Below, piece after piece: positions 47,961 through 59,952 of a DNA stretch of 64,000 nucleotides. The position numbers and the translations under genes are program-made. The notes below the pieces were generated by a model that saw only the letters and a list, made by a program, of their open reading frames with translations, had not been told where the DNA came from and did no database searches. Numbering within the stretch: the stretch's first letter is position 1; the number at the start of each line of letters is the position of its first letter. The stretch is taken from NCBI GenBank assembly GCA_036873135.1, contig JAPTYO010000001.1, forward strand, positions 51,654,624 through 51,718,623, given 5' to 3'. Origin of the DNA: Clarkia xantiana subsp. parviflora (taxonomy: Eukaryota > Streptophyta > Magnoliopsida > Myrtales > Onagraceae).

Positions 47961-48876
47961 TGTGATATTATTTAACGCACGTCATATATTCTAAACAGGC
48001 GACATTTGTTAAAACAATACTCGGCCGCAAGGATAGAATCGTCAATTGTATACGAAATATCAAGAATCGCATCACAAGGATGTTGAGCAAACATTTAGAG
48101 TGTTATTTAGAGTGTTGCAAGCTCGCTTTACTATTTTACGTAGGCCAGCATGATCCTTGGATCTGAGAAACTTGGGCGAATTAAGAGAGCATGCATTATA
48201 TTGCATGATATAATTGTTGATAATGAAAGAGACACATATGCTGGAAATTTTGAAGAGTATTCAATTATGATGATATTGCTAAAGGCATATCTCTGCCAGA
48301 GATGAGCACGAGGTCTTCGATACCGTGTCAAATGTATATCGAAATAATATCCGATTACACGATAAAGATAAACATAAAAAGTTACATGAAGTTTTGATCG
48401 AACATCTCTAGCAATTTAGTAATGTGTGTGAAAATTCTATGTAGTCTCATATATATATATATGTTAATTTTATTTTAGTTTGAAACTTTAGTGTATTGTT
48501 TTTTTTTTTTTTTTAATTTTTGAAATGTATTTTTTAAATTTTTGCAATCACTATTTGAAAAAATTACTTGCTCATTTATATATTATACTCGTACATTTTA
48601 TATATATTTGTTTAAAATGCCAAAAGAATTGTAGGTTTTTAAAAAAAATTATAGTACGTAAATAATTGAAATATTATCCTAATGAAGTCGAGTTTGGAAT
48701 TTCGGGATAACAACACACGTCGATTATGGAACCCAAATATTTGATCTAAAATTGACAAAGTTTAACGAATTCATAAAAAAAGAAGTAAAATTTCATTAAA
48801 AAAATTATATTTTTATGATTTTTAAACTAAGACGGTCTAAACTTGAATATCATTCACGGTTTGTTCGCATCCGTAT
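47961..48876. other. Intergenic DNA, no gene seen
   Basis: AT-rich, with poly-T and TA tracts near 48452 and 48500. Only short meaningless frames. No repeat with defined ends. Confidence 0.45.
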
Positions 48877-48885
48877 TTTTAAAAA

Positions 48886-49412
48886 GGGTTAACAGGTGTT
48901 TTGGTCCATGATGTTTGACAACTTTTGGGTTTTAGTCAATGATGTTTTTTTTTACCTAGTTTTGGTACCATATGTTTGCAGATTTTTTCTAGTTTTGGTC
49001 TAACCGTTACATTCCGTCCATTTTTTGACATGTTCAAGTCACGTGATCCACTCTAAACTTTAAATTTAGTCCCTCTAATACTTTCTTAACCTTTTTTTTT
49101 TATTCAATTTAGTCCCGAAGTTTTAAAATTGACCCAAATTGGACAATAGGTCCAATTGAATTTTTGAAACTTCGGGACTAAATTGAACCAAAAAAAGGTT
49201 AGGAAAGTATTAGAGGGACTAAATTGAACAAAATTGAAAGTTTAGGGTGGATCACGTGACTTGTACATATCAAAAAATGGACGGAATGTAACGGTTAGAC
49301 CAAAACTAGAAAAAATCTGCAAACATATGGTACCAAAACTAGGTTAAAAAAAACATCATTGACCAAAACTTAAAAGTTGTTAAACATCATGGACCAAAAC
49401 ACCTATTAACCC
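48886..49412. mobile_element. Hairpin MITE copy A, 527 bp, 9-bp target duplication
   Basis: Flanked by TTTTAAAAA on both sides (48877-48885 and 49413-49421). Ends are GGGTTAACAGGTGTTTTGG and the reverse complement of CCAAAACACCTATTAACCC. The two arms are nearly perfect inverted repeats of about 250 bp around a short centre near 49135-49160, so a transcript would form one long hairpin. The 9-bp duplication points to Mutator-like transposition. The sequence is essentially identical to copy B at 51174-51699, differing by one T in a homopolymer as far as I can compare. No transposase is encoded. Confidence 0.93.
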
Positions 49413-49604
49413 TTTTAAAAATATGAATATTTAATTTATATGTAATGGTTAAAAAATTATATATGGAATATAAAATTACGCGGATTCCAAATTAGAGGTG
49501 TGACTTAGTATCCACCAATACAAAAAATTTAAATGTTATCATAAAAGTTTCATTTTAAAAAGTTGTCAGTGAGGCTATTACTGATTTGGAGGAACTAGAC
49601 TAGT

Positions 49605-50130
49605 AGGGGTGTACATGAGTCAAACTACTCGTGAGCTACTCGAGATCGGCTCGGTTGATATTCGAATTCGACTCGCTAAATTTCGAGTTGAGCTCGAGTC
49701 GAGTTTTTTTTTTTTAAGTCGAGTCGAGTTCGAGATCACTAGTACTCGACTCGAGAGGCCCGCGAGCTTAATCGAGCTTTTTTATTTTGCCTATTCGTGT
49801 TCGAGTCCAAACTCAAGTTTTTCGAGCTTTAAATAATAATATTATATATTTATATATTGAGTTCAAGTCGAGTTCGAGTTTGAGTCACAAGTCTAATCGA
49901 GTCGAGTTCGAGCTAATGCGCGTCGTTTACTATTTAAATGAAAAAAATATAACATTATGAGCCGAGCTCGAACTCGTCGAGCATGCCACCGAATCGAATT
50001 AGAATTCGAAAAATTAAGACTCGGCCGAGTTTAAGCTCAAACCCCAAGTAAAATGAGTCGAGTCGCGTCGAGCTTCTCAAATACGAGTGCTGTCGCGCTA
50101 AACTTCATCAACCTAAGCTCGAATTGACCT
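49605..50130. mobile_element. Probable hAT-type MITE, right end not found
   Basis: Starts TAGGGGTGTACATGAGTCAA. It continues with many GAGCTCGAGTCGAGT/ACTCGACTCGA words in both orientations, as in the plant MITE group whose ends are TAGGGGTGTACA. A matching right end and target duplication were not seen before about 50130, so it may be truncated. It lies in the likely promoter region of the CIA2-like gene. Confidence 0.5.
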
Positions 50131-50319
50131 GAATGGTCAACGGTCCCAAATCCAATGAAATCTAGATAAGAGCACACAATCCACTTGGTATCCAATCCAA
50201 GTTCGACACGTAAACCTAAAGCACAACGTCATCATCCTCAACATCAGCTGGGGTCCACTAGTCTAAAAAGTTCAATACCTTTAACACTTTTTTGAGAGAC
50301 AGAGAGCGTTCGAGTAGAG

Positions 50320-52325
50320 ATGCGTCACAAGAACTCCCCTGCCACCATTAACATGCAGACCAAAACCTCTCCAAAAGCAACTCATCGGTCAAGGACCAGG
50401 CTTCGCAAGCCCAAGTTCCTCAGTCTCCGCCTCCAGCTCTCGCCGCCCCACACAGAAACCACCGCCTTCTCCGCCGTTATGAGTCACGGAGACCGCCACC
50501 GTCGGAAACAGTGTAGCCGGACTCGGATCAACCATTTCCCTGAAACTGACCTTGAAGACATAGACCACGAGAACCTGTCCGCGAATTTCCTATTCAACGG
50601 AGACGACACCACTGTGACAACCCTCAACGGCCTCCTCGATGACGGAGCCGACACCACCGCGGAAATGGCGTATTCTCCGGTGGATTCTGTCGGGAGTCAT
50701 GCAGATTCTGTGTCGACGCAGCTCAGAGAGGCGATTGAGTACGGCGATCACCGCCGCCGCCGTCAGAGCTCCCTGCTCTTGCGGGCGGCAATGAAGGGCG
50801 GTGGCCTGAGAGAGTCGGAACAGGGGGAGGAGATCGTGGAGAAGTGGGTTAGTTACAGCGAGGTAGTGGAAAGGAAATTGCACGAGGACGAGGTCAGCAG
50901 TTGCACCGCCGCCAGTGACAGCAGCGGCGTACGGCCACTTGGGAGGGAGGAGATGGGGCCGTTGTTGCGGTTGAAGCTGGACTATGAAGAGGTGCTGAAC
51001 AGCTGGTCCAATAAGGGATCGCTCTTTATCCACGGACAAGGGTTTTCCGACGACCGCAACCTCTATCAGGAGCTTTTGCCGGCGCAGTGTGTCCCGGAGT
51101 TGTGTGGCGAATCTATCCCTCGAGATCCCTCGATTTCTGTAAGATCCCCCGTCTCACTTTATGAAAAAAAAAAGGGTTAACAGGTGTTTTGGTCCATGAT
51201 GTTTGACAACTTTTGGGTTTTAGTCAATGATGTTTTTTTTTACCTAGTTTTGGTACCATATGTTTGCAGATTTTTTCTAGTTTTGGTCTAACCGTTACAT
51301 TCCGTCCATTTTTTGACATGTTCAAGTCACGTGATCCACTCTAAACTTTAAATTTAGTCCCTCTAATACTTTCTTAACCTTTTTTTTTATTCAATTTAGT
51401 CCCGAAGTTTTAAAATTGACCCAAATTGGACAATAGGTCCAATTGAATTTTTGAAACTTCGGGACTAAATTGAACCAAAAAAAGGTTAGGAAAGTATTAG
51501 AGGGACTAAATTGAACAAAATTGAAAGTTTAGGGTGGATCACGTGACTTGTACATATCAAAAAATGGACGGAATGTAACGGTTAGACCAAAACTAGAAAA
51601 AATCTGCAAACATATGGTACCAAAACTAGGTTAAAAAAAACATCATTGACCAAAACTTAAAAGTTGTTAAACATCATGGACCAAAACACCTATTAACCCA
51701 AAAAAAAACCTAACTAGGAATATATCCACCTTTTATCTGTTTTGTTTTGTAAAACAAAAAAACATAGAATTTTTTTTTTATCAAATCAAATCTTAGTATG
51801 AATAAGAGCTTAGAGAGTGGAGCATCCGTTCACAAGTTTGAGTTTACGAGTTATTTGGTTAATACGAGCTCTTATTCTTAATATGAAATATGAGCTTGGT
51901 GTTTAAAATCCTAACACTGCCATTTAATGTAATATACCCCTTAAGTTAATGTATAGTAAGTGTATAAAGAATGATTATGCAGGAAGATATGGATGATGAA
52001 TTAGGAAGTTCAGTTAATAACATGTGGGCAGTTCCTGGAGATGAAAAAACAGACATTTTTACAACAACTAGTTGTAAGACGGGTGAAAAAGAGCAAGACT
52101 GGTACCGACAAAGAGAAGCCAGTGTTATGCGTTATAAGGAGAAGCGGCAGAATCGGCTCTTCGACAAGCGTATACGCTACCAAGTCCGAAAACTAAATGC
52201 GGAGAAACGCCCCAGAATTAAGGTATTTCCCTCTGTCTGTCAATTCTATTTCTAACTAGTGTTGTATGTTTTTTCCTTGACGCTGAGCCATTGTGTTTTA
52301 GGGACGGTTCGTGAGGAGAAGCTGA
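50320..52325 (+). CDS. CIL: CCT-motif protein, CIA2-like
   Basis: CIA2 and its relative CIL are nuclear CCT-motif regulators that raise expression of chloroplast protein import and plastid ribosomal protein genes in leaves. Exons: 50320-51138, 51983-52222 and 52302-52325. All junctions are phase 0 and give 360 residues. The C-terminal CCT domain is complete (317-359: [35 protein letters not shown]) and split by the last intron just before GRFVRR. The block [18 protein letters not shown] (216-233) is the second conserved region shared by CIA2 and the related ASML2 group. Asp/Glu-rich stretches fill the middle (for example 68-102), and the N terminus is basic and Ser/Thr-rich. Intron 1 holds a 526-bp hairpin MITE starting 35 bases after the donor. 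ASML2-like is the main alternative; family membership is firmer than the exact symbol. Confidence 0.85.
51174..51699. mobile_element. Hairpin MITE copy B, 526 bp, inside CIA2-like intron 1
   Basis: Same element and orientation as 48886-49412. It is inserted in an A-tract, so the flanking nine A residues on each side (51165-51173 and 51700-51708) are compatible with a 9-bp duplication but not diagnostic. It occupies well over half of the 844-base intron. The splice donor at 51139 and the acceptor at 51982 are intact. Confidence 0.93.
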
Positions 52326-52379
52326 TTGATTGGGGAACAAGAAAGAGGAGGCGTGGCTTTTTATCTATATATATATGGC

Positions 52380-52455
52380 TAAGGAAATGTAAAATGTGTT
52401 TACTTGGCAACCAAGGAATGTAAAATGTGTTTACTTAGCAACCAATGAATAAAAA
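52380..52455 (+). repeat. Tandem duplication in the CIA2-like 3' region
   Basis: GGAAATGTAAAATGTGTTTACTTGGCAACCAA and GGAATGTAAAATGTGTTTACTTAGCAACCAA-like units follow each other directly at about 52382 and 52413 (about 31-bp period; two copies). Confidence 0.8.
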
Positions 52456-52548
52456 TGGGAAAAGTATGTAAAACATGTAACATGTTTAAAAAATATGGTT
52501 TTATGAACCAAAATGTATAACATATTTGTATAAATGGTTTTATGGAAG
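52456..52548. repeat. Partial copy of the MITE at 59953-60468
   Basis: GGGAAAAGTATGTAAAACAT and the following AACATGTTT, TATGGTTTTATG words match the left arm of the 516-bp MITE at 59953. Only about 95 bases remain. Confidence 0.65.
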
Positions 52549-52555
52549 GTTAAAT

Positions 52556-52935
52556 GTACTTTTGGTGCCACATGTTTGACATGTGTAGATTTTTTATGTC
52601 ATATGTTTAATTTTGTAGGCCTTAGTACTATATAGTTGAGATGTTATATGTTTTTGGTATTTCCATTAGTCAACAGTTAGTTTGACTGTTAAATACTTTT
52701 ATTTTTTTCAATTTAGTCATCAAATTTATATTTCTAAAATTTAATATTTACAATTTAGTCCCTATTGTTTGCTCAAGTCACCGTCCAAGGCCGCCAACCA
52801 CCACCCAGCACCACCAAGGCCGCCGACCGCCACGAAACGGGTCGACCACCACCCCACGACACCGGCCACCACCACTTGGGGCCGAAAACCACCCCAATTA
52901 GTGGTGGCCGGCCCCAATTAGTGGTGGCCACTAAT
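52556..52935. repeat. Partial MULE-like MITE arm
   Basis: Begins AAGGTTAAATGTACTTTTGG and runs through TTAGTCAACAGTTAGTTTGA, a TTTAGTCCCTATTGTTTGC block and GC-rich CCGCCGACCGCCACGAAACG/CAATTAGTGGTGGCC words. This is the other half of the family seen at 47440-47960. Confidence 0.5.
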
Positions 52936-53105
52936 AAACGTAATAAAGATATAAGTGACCAAAACCTAATATGTGGTAAATATAATTAGTAATCAAATTG
53001 GTAACTAAGCGTTTGGTAGATAAAATGAGTTCCTAATTTCTTAGGAAATGAAAAAAACGATTATTATTCAGTTTCAAAGAGTTTGATTCTATATGTTAAA
53101 AAATG

Positions 53106-53151
<46 letters not shown>

Positions 53152-53389
53152 AATTCTTCCTAAAATAAATATAATTATAGAATTTGAAAAGAAAGCTTAA
53201 TATACAGATAAATTTCCAAAAATATATAATCTTAAATTAGCATACGATTAACAATTATGCAATAATTTTGACCAATCAAACTATATATATATATAAGTAA
53301 TATATTTCTCATAATGTATATATTTCTCAGACTTTGAGACGTTCAAATTTTCTTTTATTATTATTATTTTCAGTTTTTTTAATAATACA

Positions 53390-53545
53390 ATGGTCTTAAT
53401 ATGGTCTTGGACCAAAATTAAGACCAAGACCAAATAAGACCAAAATAGAAGGACTAATGGTCTTGGTCCAAAATGGACTTGGTTTTTTAGACTCGGTCTT
53501 GGGCGGTCTTGGTCTTGGTGGACCATTGCTCACCCCTACATTGTG
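53390..53545. repeat. Right end of a degenerate hAT-type MITE
   Basis: Dense GGTCTTGGTCTTGG/CCAAGACCAAGACC words in both orientations end at CCATTGCTCACCCCTA, the reverse of a TAGGGGTGAGCA-type terminus. The left terminus was not found. Confidence 0.45.
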
Positions 53546-56500
53546 CAACCGCACCTTGAGTGCGCAAGGGTGCTACATGATCGGTAGCAGACTTAGCAAA
53601 TATACCAAGTTGACCAAACGAAAGCACGGGGGCAAGAGTATACACGTTATGCATAAATCATACATCAAGACGAGAACGCCTGTATAGACGTCATCGCGGA
53701 ATAATTGCGCACCTCGTTATCATCAGCAACCTTCTTGCGAAGGATAGTCATCTCGGATTCAAGAGCAACAACTCAAGCCTATCAAACAAAGGCAGAAGCC
53801 TTCAATCCAACAACCTTAGCATTCAAGCAGCGAACTTTCTTGTTCGCTCCAGCTATTGCATAACAAACAACATCATGCTTCTTGGAGAAAAAATACAAAG
53901 GTGAAGAGAGTGGTAATACCCACCACGATTTACAAATAGTTCCATTTTCAAACAAGGAACGAGGACCGAAGAACGTGTGAACAACCCATAACAGGAGTAA
54001 AGAATGATACTCACAAGGTTAAAGCAAGCAAGACGTACGGGGGCAAAGCGAACATGCATACGCGCCCTTCAACACGCGTGCGATCCCTCAACAATACTAC
54101 CATCTAAGAAGCAAACAAGAATGATAGATGCAACAAGTTCAATGGAAGATCAGCAACATAAGCAATATTATCGCTCCAAGCGGCTCCTCCGCCGAGATCC
54201 GGTCCCTCGACACGGGGGTAAGAAGGGCAGACGGGCGAGTCCAAACCTCAACATCTTTCCCTTTGTTGTGGGAAAGAGCCTTCAACGACTCGCCACTAGT
54301 AGTAAACTCAGATCACTCGGAGTTGCTCGAGGGACGAATCTCGAAGTCGGATCACTTTATTCCTGATCAAGTAAGAGTATTGTTGATAATAACGACGCTA
54401 AGTCGACCTCGACTCTAACTCGGACTCAGAAAAGCAAGAAGATCACTATCTAACCGGGATATGAAAAAGTATCACTTCCAAGGGCAGCACGTATGCATCA
54501 ACACCCTAGGAGGAGGGCAACACGTCGTTCACAAACTAAGTATGGAGTCGTCAAGCGCAATACGCGTGCACCGGCGCATTGAGAGAGGAAGGCAACACCT
54601 CCCGTTCAGAAACTAAAGATAGTAGCAACAAACATGGCATAGTGCATTCATGCTTTGGCACGTCGACATGAGGCGTAACAGCTCATCTCCAAATGCTAAT
54701 TGTAACTGCCATGATCGCGAGGACGCGTACGCGCGTGTCGACATACCAGTGTGAGATCTACTACTTCAAGATTAAGCGGCTATCATGACCGCGCATCTCT
54801 AAGCGGTTATCATATCCGCGCGTCTCGAAGTGGCTATCACGTCCACGTATCGCCAAACGTCCCGTATATTGGCTTGACACTCCAACATATTTACAACCAA
54901 GTAGTGGTCGCAGAACGCGTTCTATATTGAAAGCTCCGGGTAGTGACAACGACATGGATAAGCACGTCGACTCTTCAACCCTTGTCTCATTTTCCAACAA
55001 GGCATGTCGCGTCGTCGACCTCTGACCTACATAACAAGAAACGTCGCCTCGTCGACCACTGATCTGTGCCCTACCTTATAAACAACAAGTAACAGTCGAC
55101 CGAATACACCCTACCTTGAAAAGACTTAGTAACGGTCTCGAGGTGTACCTTACTTCGGAAAATCTAAGTAAAAGTCAACACGAGACTCGACAACTCATGT
55201 CTGCAAAATCAGCTAAGTCTGGATGTGTATTCTGGAAGATACGTTTTGACAACTCAACTTACAACGATGAACAACAACTTGATCAGCGCATGTATACGCG
55301 ACAGTCATCAATGCAAGCACTAAGCAAGACACTCTTCCGATGGAGATAACAACATACCTACAGACTTGTTAGTCTTTATACATCACATAGCAAACACCCC
55401 GTATGGGGGCAACTCTATGTCGACACGGGCCTCGTCCCGACGCCTACGTGTTCTACACGACTGTTTACGCGCCTACATGAACAACGCGTGTCTACAGGAT
55501 ACTAAGTCTTTATCTAAGGTAACAAGTGCGAATATGATCATGGTACTAGCATTTATACTTTCATATATCTCATAATTAATGCAGGACTACAACATGTATG
55601 TCGACGTGCAAGGAAAAATCTAAGTGTTCAAGTGGTTATAACACATGCGACGAGTGTGCACGCGTCGATACGTACATGACAAGCAACGCGCTTACATAAT
55701 GCTACACCGTTGTTTAAAGACTACAATATATGCTTCAACATGCTTGGGAAATTCTAAGGGTTCAAGATACTATGTCACGCACGCTACGATCATGCATGCA
55801 ACAAGCGACGCGCGCGATGAACACGCGTGCAATAGTTCACGTCCACGACGTGTGTTCCTATTAGTCAAGAGAATATTGAATTTAAATTCTACAACAATCA
55901 TGTTTATGATATCAAGTGGACGCATGCATGGGTTAACGACATGCTAGTTACTATACTAGTATGGTCAATGAGCTAAGCTGAGCAAATAAATATTTTCTAA
56001 GTGTTTCACCATGATAGCAGACGACAAACGTCAAGTAGCAGGCGTCGACTACCAAAAATATTTTCCAAGTGTTTCACCATGATAGTAGACGACAGACGTC
56101 AAGTAGCAAGCGTCGACAAGAAAGAAATATTTTCTAAGTGTTTCATCATGATGGAGATAACAATGATCAACTATCAACTATCAACAATCAACGTCAAGCA
56201 TGTTTGAATACTATCTACATCATGATGCAACATGTCGACAATGATCACCATACATGAGGGGAGTATTACTACTTACAATCATGTTTATAAATTTTCAGCA
56301 CTTAGCCAAATTCTGGCCTATCTTGTTGAACTAACTTGTTGTATGCATTTCATCAAACACCTTGTGGGCATGCTAGTATAAGCAATTTCAAGAGACAATC
56401 AATATCAAATTGGATCCAAACAAGCTTGCAAATGTTTTAGCCACACCCGAAATTGAGCTCACCACCTCAAGACGATCGGACCACCGCGAAAAACGCCACT

Positions 56501-57154
56501 AAAGGTCGCCGGAAAATTCCGCCGCCGCCGTAGAACCCACGCGCCACGTCGCCGATGATTCCACCACCGATCCAGCCGCTGTGAGCCGCCCCCGTGCCGC
56601 CTCAGCTCCTCACCGTCGTCCCGCCATCGTGGTGGTGATAAAATGTGGCAGACCAATGTGACTTAGTTCCCAAGTTTGCTACACCAAAGTTTTTCTTCTT
56701 TAAGAAATGAGAGTGGTCCTAAAACTACTAAGTGGTGAGACTTGACTAATGAATGTTCTCCCTCATTTTCACTAATGGTGTTTGTACCTATGGGTAACCC
56801 TTAATCCCTCTCTATTTTTTACAAGTTCTTAGTGGCATGACTAAGTGTCTTTACACCCTTGTTACAACATGCATCATTTTTAGACTCGACGTATGCAATC
56901 ATGCTCATATGTTACATATCCATAATTTATTTATGGTCATCTCATCTATCTCAACCCATGATCCACTTTTTCATCATTACATAATTGATTGCATGATTTT
57001 ATTATCAATCATACGTCATTGCACCATGTATGTTCTCATTACTTTAAATGCACCCGTCGCGCCCGTGTCAGATACGTCCGTGTCTAACGCGTTCGCAGTC
57101 GGTGTATTCTTAGGCATGTCAACATCCATAAATATGATCACATGCATTTATAAC
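53546..57154 (+). mobile_element. Decayed internal 3' region of a gypsy-type retrotransposon
   Basis: A long stretch without genes, with more even base composition than its flanks and phrases such as CACGGGGGCAAG. It is followed downstream by a polypurine-like GGGGGCAAG and an LTR. The layout fits the long non-coding region between integrase and 3' LTR in Tat-type elements. No pol domain is readable; frames of about 100 codons (for example 54004-54366, 57506-57862) show no similarity I recognise. GC-rich words at 56460-56640 may be a separate insertion. The assignment is mainly by position relative to the LTR. Confidence 0.4.
55987..56160 (+). repeat. Three-unit tandem repeat, about 70-bp period
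   Basis: AAATATTTTCTAAGTGTTTC starts units at about 55987, 56055 and 56126. The first two continue through ATGATAG(C/T)AGACGACA and GTCAAGTAGCA(G/A)GCGTCGAC. The third is cut short after ATGATGGAG. Confidence 0.85.
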
Positions 57155-57734
57155 TAGGGGTGAAACCAAAATCCGGTTGGTCCGAAAAACCGGTGAAAAC
57201 CGATCCGGTCCGGACCGAAAAAACCGAATCCGAAATACACGGTTTGGTTTTTGGTCGGATTTTTTTACTCTAGTTCGGTTTTTCGGTCCGGTTCGGATTT
57301 TAATTTTTGAGGACCGTGGGGACCGAACCGACCGTTATGCTAACTAAATATATATAATATATATTATATTAGTTGATATTAATCAAAATAATTAATTCAT
57401 TAGGTTTATAAAAATTATGAAATAGTCATTTATGAAGATTATTTTTTCTAATTTTGTTTTATAATTTATTTAATTATAATAATTGACGTTATTTTTCATT
57501 TTGCTTTGATAAATTCCATGAAAATAACGAGAATTTTAAATAATAATTGTTACTTTTGGATTTTCGGTTTAAACCGAAAACCGAACCGAAAAAACCGTAC
57601 TACCAATGGACGGTTTATTTTTTATCACATGGTTTTTTGGTCGGATTTTTTTAAGGAAAAAAACCGGATCGAAAATATGGATAACCGACCGAACCAAGCA
57701 AAAAACCGGTCCGACCGGTCCGGTTTCACCCCTA
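57155..57734. mobile_element. hAT-type MITE, 580 bp, nested in the retrotransposon remnant
   Basis: Exact 8-bp duplications TTTATAAC flank it (57147-57154 and 57735-57742). Ends are TAGGGGTGAAACCAAAATCC and, reverse complemented, TAGGGGTGAAACCGGACCGG. Both arms hold many CCGGTCCG/CGGTTTTT-type words, and the centre is AT-rich. It lies inside the decayed gypsy-type region, so it arrived later. Confidence 0.9.
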
Positions 57735-57967
57735 TTTATAACTCTTCACATACATTTATTGTATATACATATATCTGCTACACTAGCCATGTCAGCAGAT
57801 CTCAAATTACTCGCCAAGAAAAATTAAGGATAGGCGAAATCAAGGCCCGCGTGCCCAGTTGACGATCAATCAACCTCTGAGGTCAGCACCAAACCTAAAT
57901 TGGATATTTATCCTATCTTAAAATAGAGTCAAGCAAGTTTTGAACCATTACCTGACTCGGGGGCAAG

Positions 57968-58627
57968 TGATGGTTATCTGCCCATTTCGGGTTCGTATTT
58001 ACATTTCGGACTTCGTAAACACGTCAAAATCACGTAAACGGATAGAAACACATTCACGAGGGTCGAAACGGTCCGGACGCGCGACACACGCGTCCGGACC
58101 TCCGGATTGCTAAAAGGTAATCCGAACCTCTGGATTGCCCTAGGCGACCCGGATCACGCCAGGATTGCTCAAATCCGGCGTGATCCGAGTCGTCGTCTGC
58201 AACGCGCGTGTTCCATTTGTGTTCGTACACTAAGTTAGAGTTTTCCAATAGCCAAAATTGATCAATCCAGACGACGGTTCACACTTTCTTTTAAACCGGC
58301 GTCGAACCGCACAAAAACCGGAGTCGGTTTTAAGGTTGCCTATAAAAGGAGCCTAGGCCACTCATTTTACATTTTTACATTCACTTGAGATTGGCTTAGG
58401 GGCTTTGACTTCTCTCTAACTTTCTCTCTCTAGAATTTTCATTTAGGCATCAGAGAGGGCTCAACCGGCACCACCACCCCCCCCCCCCCCTCCGTGCTGG
58501 TTACTGCCCTTGTGTGCAGGTTCGGACAACATGCGTGAAGTAAGGAGCGCCAAGTAGAAGAACCCGACACAACGATCAACTTAAGGATTCGTCAAGTCCG
58601 TTCCGTCAAGCGAATTTGGACGAAACA
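57968..58627 (+). mobile_element. LTR (probable 3' LTR) of a gypsy-type retrotransposon, 660 bp
   Basis: Starts TGATGGTTATC directly after the polypurine-like GGGGGCAAG and ends GACGAAACA, so it is bounded by TG and CA. A TATA box (TATAAAAG, 58341-58348) is followed about 35 bases on by a CT-rich stretch, the usual U3/R arrangement. A run of 13 C residues is at 58478-58490. No primer binding site follows, which supports a 3' LTR. The 5' partner was not found in the window. Confidence 0.6.
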
Positions 58628-59943
58628 ATGATAATGTAACATGACAATTAAAATATTAAAAAAGAGATAATAAACTAAAACTAAAAATTTAAAACTAACA
58701 AAATAGCAAAAAATCACAAAAATTACAAAAAAGTTAAGAAAATTCGAAAAAATTTAGACATAAAATTTATTTTGATAATATTAAAATTATTTTTTAAAAA
58801 AAAACAAATATAATGTGTTAGTAGCTTGTGATATTCGTCATTTTGTACATAGTATTTAACGATGGACTAACATAATGGTGAATCTGACAACATTTCAAAA
58901 CATAGTTGTGCATTTGGCAACACAAGAAAACAATATGGTGCATCTGGTAACATGGTCAAAACATAATGGTGCATTCGGCTAATTAACCCTATTTAAAAAC
59001 CACTTTAAATTATAACCATTTGATTTGTATGTTTGAGTAATTGTTATAGATTTATATTCATGCTCAAACTTCACTATATCTGAATTTTATTTTTTAAAAT
59101 TAGATTAAGTATTGAACTCTTCGTCATATTAAACTGACAACAACTTAGTATTTGATGCAAAATTTAACAGCGTGTAAGATCGAACCTAAGAGTTCCACAT
59201 TTTCTCAATGTTTGTAGCCGTAAAAATATTGACAAAAAATGTATACTATTGTGTTTGGACCCTTCGCTATATGACGCACCCAAGACCAATTATTTCGGTT
59301 GTGTAAAGTTTTAATTATATATGCTAGTTAACATTAAGAAGGTGTAATTTTATAAACTCGATATGTGCTTGAAACATATAAAAATATTCGAAATAACCTC
59401 TCGTATTATGGAAGTTAAATTTTTTGTCCTAGTGTCATTGTTCTTAATGCATCCACATTTGCATTTGACAAGAAGTTAACACAGTAAACAATTATCAACA
59501 TCTTCATATTTAAATAAAAATTAATCAACATAAAAAAATATAAACAAAACATAATGTTAATCTAACTAAATTTGTGATTAACCCTTTGAAAGATTAAATG
59601 AGTGTTTCAAATTGCTTATAGTGAGAAAAAATATACTAATTCTGATACGAAGAGGTTGTAATATATCTAAAATTTAATAATAATAAATGATGTTCTAGTA
59701 AAAACGTAGAATTAGATAGAGAGTTTCATTTATATAAAGTAAATTAGGTAAAGTGATCAAGGCAGATAATAATGAAGTAGCTAGTAGTCTCTAATTCTGT
59801 TTTAACGTTTAACCACAACCCGAAATTAGGGATATATATGATTAGATATATTTTATTTCCTAGTTTTAATCAGCTGAAATATAATCTCTATATATAATAG
59901 CTGAATAATATTTGATTTCCCCCTAGTTGTATTCATCTGCAGG
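58628..59943. other. AT-rich intergenic DNA, no gene seen
   Basis: Near 58870-58990 there are three loose repeats of AACATA(A/G)TGGTGCAT(T/C)(T/C)GG ending TTAACCC, probably the arm of another MITE. The rest is very AT-rich and unremarkable. Confidence 0.4.
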
Positions 59944-59952
59944 ATTCTTTTA

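Noticed and set aside
50590..51039. 149-codon minus-strand frame
   Set aside because: Lies antisense to the CIA2-like exon 1, whose frame carries a conserved block and joins to a CCT domain.
53546..57160. Possible gene cluster suggested by several 70-120-codon frames
   Set aside because: The frames share no splice logic or domain signatures, and the region reads as decayed retrotransposon sequence ending in a polypurine tract and LTR.
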